NCBI RefSeq assembly: GCF_964355755.1
Contig: NC_092672.1
Coordinates: 33,972,501-34,036,500 of the forward strand
DNA: 64,000 bases
From: Antedon mediterranea
Taxonomy: Eukaryota; Echinodermata; Crinoidea; Comatulida; Antedonidae
Reading direction: 5' to 3'
The notes beneath the pieces are model-generated. The model was given only the letters and a program-made list of their open reading frames with translations. It did no database searches and had not been told where the DNA came from. How positions within the stretch are numbered: the stretch's first letter is position 1; every line of letters begins with the position of its first letter. A program made the translations under genes and the position numbers. This document shows, one piece after another, positions 36,657 through 46,800 of this stretch.

Positions 36657-39600
36657 TTAATTGTCGTTGTTTTGCGGTTGCTCATCATCTTGCTGTTCCT
36701 CGTCCTGGACTGGTGCTCCTTCTCCCCAATCATATCCACCAGGCCGCTCTTCCTCAGGCATTGGCATATAGTTTGGATCTTCCGGTTGTCCATCCAATAT
36801 TGCTTTTCTACAAGATTTTTTACATAATATTTTAAAGTCATAATCAATATTAAACTACAAAAAAAAACAAATAAACTACAACCATTTCATTTGTATCTCC
36901 ATTGAGATCATGTCTTACTGATACCCACAGCATTGGCCTTTTTCATTGATTTTCCTTTTGATTTAAATATATATTTGATACTTACAGAAATTCTGGAGTC
37001 CAAATGACTTTAAAACCGCCGCGTGTTCTGGGAAACACATCTTCTAAATGATAGTAACAGTGACCTACGGCAATTCCTGGCAAGAAAAACAATAAAATAT
37101 GTTTTAAAAACTAGAAGTGAACTCATGAAATGTTACGTGATCCACATGCAATATTAACAGCATTGTGATATGAAAAAGTAAATATGAGAAAAATAATAAA
37201 AGAAATAATTCTGTTTAGAAAATTAAAATTGTTTTGTGGTTTTATTTGTTATTTTATTCAACAATCTTTAAAGCTTACACTAGTAATTATTAAGCAGGTA
37301 CTAACCCATTAAGTCAACAATGATAGGGTTACCAAGCAACAAAGAGAAACCAAACAAAACCCATGGTAGGTAAGGAGCTTCAAAGTTCATCAAACCAAAG
37401 AAGTTCATTCTAATGTAAGTGTTGCGTCTGCTCCAGATGTACACCAGCATCATTGTGAACGCTTGACCTAAAAATACTAGATTCACAAAGAACGCTATTA
37501 CCTGTATCATATAGTTAAGCAATCAACGTTAAATGTTTTAAAGATGTATTGTCCCCCTGAAAAAATATATTCCATTTTAATGTAACATAGTAGTTATCCA
37601 CTTTGACCAAAAATTGGATTTAAAAAAAATGTAATTTAAAGCAAAAAATTGTCAAATTGGCTGCCAGCCAATTACTCTAGTAGCTAGATCAACTTTCGTA
37701 TGCACTTTGAGGTCCAGAGAATTTGACTTCAGAAATTGGTTTAGGGTGGTCAAACAATCATTTTTGGCTTGGTTACACATTTTGAAAATGTGGCGAAAGG
37801 TCAAAAGGTCAGGGTGAAAGGTCATAAGACCAAACACCAATATGTCCTTAAATCTCAACAACCACTGGACACAGCGAAGTAATTTTGGTCTCAAATTGAT
37901 CAGAAGGTATACATTTATATTCAGTCTAATGGGACATTTTAGTTAAAAATGACCGGAAATGACATTTCTGACCTTTGACCCACAACCCAGGGCATGTATT
38001 TATCTCCGTAACTACTGGTCGTAGACACTTGAATTTGGTTTTAAATTGTTCGAAATATATATTTTGTTATTTGTTACACATTTTGAAAAATGTTACAAAA
38101 GGTCAAAGGGTCAGGGTCAAGGGTTATATGAACAAATAAATAAAGGTACTTGTATCTCGGCAACCACTGGTCGCAGCAAGTCAATTTTGGTCTCAAAATG
38201 TTCAAAAGGCATGCATTTATATTCCGTCTAATGGGGCATTTTAGTAAAAAATGATCAGAAATGCCATTTCTGACTTTTGACCCACATACCAGGGCATCTT
38301 CATATCTCTGTAAGTACTGGTCGTAGAAACTTAAATTTGGTATCAAATTGTTCGAAATATACATATTTACATTCATTGTAATAGAAAATGTGGTTAAAAG
38401 ATGAACAGAAAATACTATTACTAATGTTTAAAACAAAAAACATATCTCTACACAACTTATCCTTAGACAGTAATGTTATGCAATAACTGATACTTTAAAT
38501 TGTTTCAATTTCAAGTACTAGTTATTGCTGTCCACGAGAACAATTTGATATAAACGTCAAGCTCAACAGTTCTTTTCAGAATGCTAGAAGTAACTTGCCA
38601 TGTGTATTTGTAATAGAAAATGTGGTTAAAAGATGAACAGAAAATACTATTACTAATGTTTAAAACAAAAAACATATCTCTACACAACTTATCCTTAGAC
38701 AGTAATGTTATGCAATAACTGATACTTTAAATTGTTTCAATTTCAAGTACTAGTTATTGCTGTCCACGAGAACAATTTGATATAAACGTCAAGCTCAACA
38801 GTTCTTTTCAGAATGCTAGAAGTAACTTGCCATGTGTATCCGATTAAACACCCCGGGCATTTATTGTTCAAAAGGGTTTTTAGGGCAGGGGAGGCATCTT
38901 TATTTGGAGTATAATATGGTAGCATAATCAAATAAATACCACCTAGATGTAAAAAAAATACAGCACAATTAATATCAAAAAATGATAAAATTATGTCAAA
39001 ATGCTCGGTAAATTGTAGATTATGGTAGTTAATGAAATGTGTTGTGATACAATTATTTTGTAAATGCATATGGCGAATCGTTTATTCCACATGATGTTCT
39101 ATTGGAGGGAATGGAGGCTTTTATTCAAAGCGGTTAATTCGAATAAATACTCGAGCTCAACAGTTAAGAATGCTAGAAGTAACTTACCATAGTTACCCGA
39201 ATAAAAGGCCCGGGCATTTATTTATTCAGGGAAAGCGTTTATTTTGTTTGGGTGTAATAATGGTAACATGTATAATAAAATAAATACACCCCAGATTAAA
39301 AAAAAAATTATTAATATAATAAGCTAATAACTGGATTAAACCTCATTCTATCCTGTTGCAAGTACAATCATGTAATAAAAGGTATCGGAGACAACTATAA
39401 TAGACCAATTCATTGTCATTATTCCGTAACACTGTTGCATAATATTTTTTAATGTTACGGACAAAACTTATACCGGTACATAATATGTATAAGTTTTGTC
39501 GGTGTATATTATACACGTCTGTTCCCAGTGTAGATAATAAAACAATATATGTTTCTGGAGATTTATTATCAATACCACTAGAAACTTTGACATGTTTTAG

Positions 39601-42600
39601 GTACTGAATGCATTGACAATAAAAGCATCAGAAGTTATCATGATAAAATCATACTACTGTACTACAGTACACAAGGGTGTTTTCAGGAAAGCTGGACATA
39701 TTGTACAATAGTAATGAAACTATGTATTGGCATTTAAAAATATGTAAAAGATTGTTGTCAAATTGTAGTCACAAACAAACAGATGATAGAATGAAGATCC
39801 GTTATGAGTGCAATTGTGTCAGGATAATGATATGTCATTGTTTTACTCATTATACTGGCACCTGGAAGAGAAGATGCATTTAATGTTATCTATGACAGTG
39901 TCACTTTTATTCTAAAAGACAGAAACATTTCGTTAAAAACCATAAAGAAGAAAACGAATCATGTAAAGTACCTTTTATCAGTTGAGAAACGAATTATAAT
40001 TATTAAAATTTATTCGAATTAACACCCACTTTGAATAAAAGCCTCCCTCAAATAAACGCCACGGCATTCTCTCCAATAGAACATCATGTGGAATACGCCC
40101 GCCACATGCATTTACACAATAATTGTATCACAACACATTACATTAACTACAGTACCATCTACAATTTACCAAGCATTTTTTTAACTTTTTGATATTAATT
40201 GTGCTGTATTTTTTTACATATAGGTGGTATTTATTTGATTATACATGTTACCATATTATACTCCAAATAAAGATGCCTCCCCTCCCCCTAAAAACCCTTT
40301 TGAACAATAAATGCCCGGGGCGTTTAATCGGATACACATGGCAAGTTACTTCTAGCATTCCGAAAAGAACCGTTGAGCTTGACGTTTCTATCAAAATGTT
40401 CTTGGGGACAGCAATAACTAGTACTTGAAATTGAAACAATTTAAAGTATCAGTTGTTGCATAACATTACTGGATAAGTTATGTAGAGATTAGTTTTTTGT
40501 TTGAAACATTAGTAATAGTATTTCTGTTCATCTTTTAACCACATGTTCTATTACAATGAATGTAAATATGTATATTTCGAACAATTTGATACCAAATTTA
40601 AGTTTCTACGACCAGTACTTACAGAGATATGAAGATGCCATGATATGTGGGTCAAAGGTCAGAAATGGCATTTCTGACTAAATTTGACTAAAATGTCCCA
40701 TTAGATTGAATATGAAAGCATGCCTTCTGAACATTTTGAGACTAAAATTGACTTACTGCGACGAGTGGTTGCCGAGATACAAGTATCTATTTATATTTGT
40801 TCATATAACCCTTGACCCTGACCCCTTGACCTTTTGTAACATTTTTAAAAATGTACAACAAATAACAAAATGTTTATTTCAAACAATTTAACACCAAATT
40901 CAAGTGTCTACAATCAGTAGTTACGGAGATACATACATGCCCTGGGGTATGGGTCAAAGGTCAGAAATGGCATTTCCGGTCATTTTTGACTAAAATGTCC
41001 CATTAGACTGAATATAAATGTATACCTTCTGATCAATTTGAGACCAAAATTACCTCGCTGTGACCAGTGGTTGTCGAGATTTAAGGACTTATTGGTGTTT
41101 AGTTTGATAACCTTTCACCCTGACCTTTTGACCTTTCGCCACATTTTCAAAATGTGTAACCAAGCCAATAATGATTGTTTGACCATCCTAAACAAATTTC
41201 TGAAGTCAAATTCTCTGGACCTCAAAGTGCATACGAAAGTTGATCTAGCTACTAGAGTAAATGGATTTTTGGTTGAATTTAACCATTTATTTTGTCATTT
41301 TACAAGTGAAAACATTATTTTTTTTCGTTTTTTTTTCTATGGAAGTGATAATTTGATTAAAACTACAAAATAGCATATTCAAAGTCTGATTTAATTAATC
41401 TTCATTTTTCATGTTTTTGGGGGACAATACATCTTTAACACACACTTTTTATTACATGATGTGGCAAGCTAGCTATATTCACTACAGACATTAGAGGTCT
41501 TAGGTGTTTTGACATATTTTAATGCCTGTTTTTTTCCTCTGGGTCCTGCTCAAGGGGCCCCAATAAGCTCCGTTTAGCCAATGAGCGCAAATAGCTGTTA
41601 TGCCACTCCAGACACGTATCCATACAAAATGTGTCAAGAACCTAAACACACCATAAAGTCATATCATGTACAGTACAAATTTGAAATATAGAATGTATTT
41701 TAAATATGACATTATGATTGGGTAGGAAAAGGGTAATATGAGATTAAATAGGGTGCAAGAAATTTACGCTAGTCGTCTGAAGCACCTTCATCTGGCAACT
41801 ATTTCCATACTTTGGAAAACTGCACCAGTGGTTAGGCTTCCACATATTTTTAATTCCAAAAAGTAATCGATGTAAAAGGATACAATAGTTAAAGTTCCAC
41901 CAAACAGAAACATGACAAAGAAATCAGCAGTGCGCCCTCTAAATGATCCCTCTTCCAGTAATCTGCAATATCGGTACGTAAATAAAACATTGAAAAAAAA
42001 ATGAAATCCAAAATTCCCAAAATATAGGAAAGTGGTGGCTAATCTCCATATCTGAAAAAAAAAATGAATATTTAGTTAAAATCAATTTTACCAAAAACTG
42101 CAGAGAATTTTTTTTTTAAAGTTTATTTAATTTATTTCCTAAATTGCATATAAGATAATTAGCCACCCTTATACATATAAAATGAACAATGACAATAAAG
42201 ACATGACAATGACAGTACAATACAAAAATAAATAAGCAAAACATTATTAAGAGGTTAGGCCTACAGGTAGGTTCAGTTTATTATAAACCATTCTTGATCA
42301 AACAACTGAGAGCTTATCAAGGAAAAAATAGTAAGGGTCCTAAAAGGAAAATACTGCTTAGAATAGATACTTACTTGAAATTGTTTAAATATTAAGTCTG
42401 GGTTAAAATATAATTGAAAAGGAGAAACGATTTCCAGTTGCTGAAAGACAAAATAAATGTTGTTTAAAGTTGGAGTACAAACAAAAATACAAAGGTCTCA
42501 AGTTGATGTGTATTTTCCAATAGGTTCAGGACCTATTGCAGTAAAGCCCATGGTAAATCATTGCACTAGGCCTATCTGGATTACTATAATAACAATGTTA

Positions 42601-42882
42601 AATTAGCAGTGAGAAAAGTAAAAAAATATTGGAAAACCATAATTATCAGGAGATTTGGGCCGGGAGGTCTGAAAAATAGGTTACTTTTCAAATTGAATTA
42701 TTTTTCCAAAATGTAGATATTTAAGTTTGTTCTTTTTTTCAAATTTTAGGTTCATTCAGAGATAAATTGCAATAGCTAATAGTACTTACTACTGCTATAG
42801 TCGTAACAATGCAACCGCATGTATACAATTTTGTAACAGGCGGAATTTGCCGAAACTCTTCTTGAAGTGGTCTGTACGCCAT
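36657..42882 (-). CDS. DERL2: Derlin-2-type ERAD membrane protein
   Basis: Rhomboid-like pseudoprotease of the ER membrane that helps retrotranslocate misfolded proteins with p97/VCP and HRD1 (family knowledge). Coding exons: 42882-42790, 42440-42375, 42051-41884, 37501-37306, 37076-36986, 36807-36657. They join in frame to 254 residues (human Derlin-2 is 239). Landmarks are the N-terminus [20 protein letters not shown] at ~54-57 (the WR motif), [50 protein letters not shown] and GIAVGH (GxxxG of the last helix). The tail [10 protein letters not shown] resembles the p97-binding region, but it continues as an acidic Q/D/N-rich extension instead of the vertebrate ending. Spelling favours Derlin-2/3 over Derlin-1. 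Intron 3 (37502-41883) has U12-type signals. Confidence 0.96.
36888..36945 (+). repeat. Second fragment of the 0.9-kb dispersed repeat
   Basis: Shares GTATCTCCATTGAGATC and CTGATACCCACAGCATTG with the minus strand of 885-935. It lies in a DERL2 intron. Confidence 0.6.
37538..41438. mobile_element. 3.9-kb foldback element (MITE-B ends) in the DERL2 U12 intron
   Basis: Termini TTAAAGATGTATTGTCC (37538) and GGACAATACATCTTTAA (41438) are inverted copies. Long arms, about 37538-39150 and 40008-41438, pair along their length, including GGTCAAAGGTCAGAAATGGC-type blocks and CATGATGTTCTATTGGAG near the inner ends. The central ~860 bases are unpaired. No transposase frame was seen. A related short element with the same ends lies at 53993-54254. 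Confidence 0.85.
38379..38842 (+). repeat. 232-bp near-perfect tandem duplication in the foldback left arm
   Basis: The block starting TAATAGAAAATGTGG occurs at 38379 and 38611 and ends with CTTGCCATGTGTAT at both. The right arm has it once (40345-40560), so the duplication happened after the arms formed. Confidence 0.88.
41490..41625 (+). mobile_element. MITE-J partial copy
   Basis: Shares GACATATTTTAATGC, GCTCA.GGGGC and TTTAGCCA.TGAG with 48931-49122. Confidence 0.5.
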
Positions 42883-42891
42883 ACTATAAAA
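42883..42891 (-). other. 5' UTR and splice acceptor before the Derlin ATG
   Basis: The minus-strand CAG acceptor at 42892-42894 lies 9 bases before the ATG, so the mRNA leader has another exon to the right. The best donor seen is GTAAGT complementing 43465-43470, which would make 43471 to about 43545 the first exon (weak). Confidence 0.5.
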
Positions 42892-43539
42892 CTGAAATAT
42901 AATACATTAAAATAAGTTTGAAGTGGCTAAGCTTATGCAGTAAACATTTTTAGGCTAAACTAAAAAAGATGTTATACAAAGGAAGCGGCTATCGACAATT
43001 CTTTCATTGTAATATATTATATTTTATTCGCACAGTTGACAATCGAAAAATGTTAATTATTTTTAAAAATTCAAATTTATTCTTTTTTATTTATAATTTG
43101 TTTTTTACAATTTATTATTAAATAAATTAACATGGGATGGCTTAATATTTATGATAATAGATAATAATTTTATATAAAAATCGACATATGAATCATTTAG
43201 TTAATAAAATTAAAATTCCTAGGCCTAGGCCTATGTATAGTAAACTTGCCACGCGACTATATTCCTTCACCTTCTGGTTGGGTGTGAATACCAGGTAATC
43301 ATGGAAGGGTCGTTTCGTCTCATTATGATTGAAAGGAAACGTATTGATTTGCAAATAAAACCCAAAGTAAATCAAACAAAAGGCATCATAGGAAAGGAGA
43401 TGCATAATATTTCTATATCTTACAATTTCCAGTTAATCTCTTTATATTTAAAAAATCATTTCTACTTACACGTACCTCTCCTACGTCGTATTACTCCAAC
43501 TTCCAACTTGTGTTTATTAGTGCCAGATGTCCTTAGTGG

Positions 43540-43820
43540 TTGACCCGTATAGTCATGGGTCGCTCAACTTTTTTGATACAGTTTCAAAATTGTACTCATT
43601 TATTAATAATTATAACTAATTTACATTGAAACAAAATACTTTGTAATAAAAAAATTATTATCAATTGAAATATATTATTACACATCAGTATAAATTTCAT
43701 AAAAAATAAATAATTACTTTTACTATGATGACCCAGGTCAAAAACAGCAAACAAATCAACAACGGACATTTTTCGCAACACAGGTTTTAACAAAGTGATT
43801 TTTTAATTCTTAAAACTGAA
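43540..43820. promoter_or_regulatory. Divergent promoter region between DERL2 and SUDS3
   Basis: The genes are head to head: the Derlin start codon is at 42882 (leader exon probably up to ~43.5 kb) and the SUDS3 ATG at 43821. No coding exon was recognised between them, so a shared bidirectional promoter is likely. No TATA box or other motif was assigned. Confidence 0.4.
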
Positions 43821-46800
43821 ATGGCCACTAGCCACATAACAAATACAAGCACCAAATCTGGTGCGATAGATGAGTATGAATTTGTGTTAAGTGACGAAGA
43901 AGAAGAGGATGATGAGGATAGCAGACTATTCACTCCCCGTGATTCCGATGAAGGTGAGTAATGCTAGGCCTACTAACTAAGCCTAATGAATGTCATTATT
44001 GTCACCAGTAAACCCTCCGCCGGTCGACCGCCGCCGTGTGGTTGTCGATCGAGGGATGCTCCCCGTTGTCGACGTCGCAATATGTATTGTCTTCCCGATT
44101 ATGGTTTGGCTTAACCTGGCACGCATGGTTATACATAAAATAAATAAATGCCTATATATGGCCTACCTATATGATGATGAAATATAATAAATAATGTATT
44201 ATAACATTTAATTTTAATATCCTAGTAGATTTTATTTACACTTGAGCCTAGTAGGCCTATAGACTAGAGTCGGAGAAAGAGAGGAGAAATAATTTATTTT
44301 TTAATTCGAAAAGCTATAATTGTGTGGTTTTTTTGTAAGCATATTCTTATTCGACTGTTTGCTTACACGCTCCTCAAACTGCTTGATAAAGATTTACTTC
44401 TGGATTTTATTTAGAATTTTTACCCAATAACAATATAATTAATGTTACTGTAATTTTTTTTTTATTTGTTTAAATTAATACATTTTTATTTGTATTTAGA
44501 TACGGAAGATGCAAGCGAGACCGATGCAGCAAAACTTGAGGAAGAGTTCACTGAAATGAAAGAACAGTAAATATATCAAATTAAATTTTAAACAAATTGT
44601 TTTCATTTCCATCTTTTTAGAAAAAAATGGAAATATAATTCAAATTATTATATTAGTTCAAGTAACACAAATAATGTTTCTCATCCCTGCCCAGATCCTT
44701 TTTTTGGGGGTTTTTTTGTTTCTGTTATTTTACAGATGTCATACAAATTGTGTGTTTATATATGCACCGTACATTGTAGATGTTTTTCACATTTGTTATT
44801 CATTTCATTCATTGCAGAATATACAAAGACAAGTTAGCTTTGCTCAAGAAACACTTAGCTCAAATAAATGACTGTACTCACCCAGAGATGAACAAGAAAC
44901 TAAAGAAGCTAGAACAATTGTATAAAGAAAGGCTTCGTTTTGCTGACAATATAAAAAACTATGAAGTAAGTTGGGGTAACCAATAGATATACTATAACTA
45001 CTAGATTGTCAAACAGAATAATAATAATAATAAAATCTATATTTTAAAACGGAGGCTCGTTCACCACAAAATGTGTTGTTCCACAAGGCTGTATGAAAGA
45101 AATAAAACTACAATATCACAATTATCAAACTGAAGAACAAACAAGAAAATTATACATAGAAAAAAAAAGTACAAAAAATTTATATTAATGAATTAATAGA
45201 TTATATAGAGTATATAGAAGTGAATTCCACCCTCTAGCCAATATATAATTTCTTTGGGATAGCCTCATAACAGGGTTGTGTGGGTTTAATTTGTAATATA
45301 TCAGCAAATCAGGGATACAGAAAATAATGCATCGTCTAGCTCTGTAAAATCGATTTCAACCATACACCCACAAGTGTGCAAATGTTACAGAATCCTAGGT
45401 TGTTAACGGGACCTAGAATCGACAAAAGTGTGTCTATTTGCTTAAACATATAGTATATAGAGTATATAAAGCTTATACTGGAGCATTACATACATTATCT
45501 TATTGTTATCTTGCATTTCTTGAGCTAACTAAAATTAATGATGTTTTGCCTATTTTTAGATTGAAGCAGTAGAGAGACAATATATAAGGGAGAAAAAAAT
45601 ATCATCTAAAGATTTTGATGTAAGAACTTAATTCTAATTGAATTCCTCCATTATTAAACTAGGACAGAGTACTCTTCCCCGATTAAACCAACTTATTTAC
45701 AATCTAACAAAAACATTCAACATGACTGTCTTTTTAATATAAGGAAATCCAAACTTTAGTATTATTAATCCATGGTTATGGTGGAGGAACGAGTCTTCTC
45801 GGATAAGGACTATAAACCGTAGCTCCAGTATACACATCTAGCTCATGTGCACTTTAAAGAACCTAGTACATCTTTCGAGATAAGCAAGTGGTTACTCCGG
45901 TGTACTAGTACATCACAGCCACTGATCATAACTGGGCCCTCTGGGAGACCAGACTTTTGCTAAAGAGGTCACCCAGTATAAATAATACAAATAATAATAA
46001 TTAATATATAGAAAGTCTGCACATACAGTAGCCATTTTCACCAATCCACTAAAGCATGAAGGTGAATTGTTTAGTTACAACATATATAATATTATCTGTT
46101 TTAAGATTCGTAAGGTTGACCTGAAAGAGAATTTGCTACTGGACTTGGAGGATAAGAGAAGAATAGTTGATTTTGACAGACAAATCATGGAACTTGGAGG
46201 AGGTGGGTAATACTTTGCAGATTTAGCCACAAGAAAAAAAGTGGTGCGGTAGTCGCAAGAAAAGGGAACAATCTCCTGTGCAATCCACAGGGTTGTCAAA
46301 GACCTCTGTACCAACCATACTGGTGGCTACGGCCCTGAAATATTATTTGTTATATTTAGGCAATGTTTAGTTACAAGTTTTCTCAGCCACTTATTTCTTA
46401 ATGACAACTTAATTTAATTTTTCTTTTTTAGATTCAATGGAAGTGAAGACCATGATAACTCGTAAGTTGAGAAGACGACCTAATGACCCAACACCTTTAC
46501 CAGAAAAGAGACGCAAACAAACGCCTTATATCCTTTATTACAATCTTTGCATTAATTGTCAAATATTAAAATATCAACAAATATTTAGATAAATGTAGTA
46601 GTACTTTCATGGCCGGTTTGAAGACTTTAGTAGCACATATGGTCTACTTTAAGTGTATATCTCAAACTGTTTCATTGTAACTTAACATAATGTTCTATCT
46701 CTTATTGTGTTGTTTTCCCCGCTTTCAGTTAGAGAGAAAATGGAAAAATCAGAACTGTGGTTGTGTTACAGAGTGGTCAAAACAATATAGATAATCTGAT

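Larger units (their letters stand above)
37502..41883 (-). other. U12-type GT-AG intron of DERL2
   Basis: On the minus strand the donor is GTATCCTTT, an exact match to the minor-spliceosome 5' splice site. The acceptor region has TTGCTTAAC about 13 bases before the CAG, fitting the U12 branch site (TTCCTTAAC consensus) and its tight spacing. Exon joining across it preserves the Derlin frame and length. A 3.9-kb foldback element fills almost the whole intron. Confidence 0.88.

Noticed and set aside
43193-43405. 70-codon minus-strand ORF with hydrophobic end, between DERL2 and SUDS3
   Set aside because: No family resemblance, unclear splice signals, and the Derlin coding sequence is complete without it. 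It could be a leader exon at most.
43990-44187. 65-codon ORF in SUDS3 intron 1 with a CpG-rich patch
   Set aside because: SUDS3 is continuous across the intron by frame and family sequence. The patch looks like a repeat fragment and no protein family was recognised.
46528-46600. Reading SUDS3 exon 6 through the ATATCC site
   Set aside because: The extended frame departs from the conserved sequence and reaches a stop at about 46590, while the AT-AC junction restores the conserved block.
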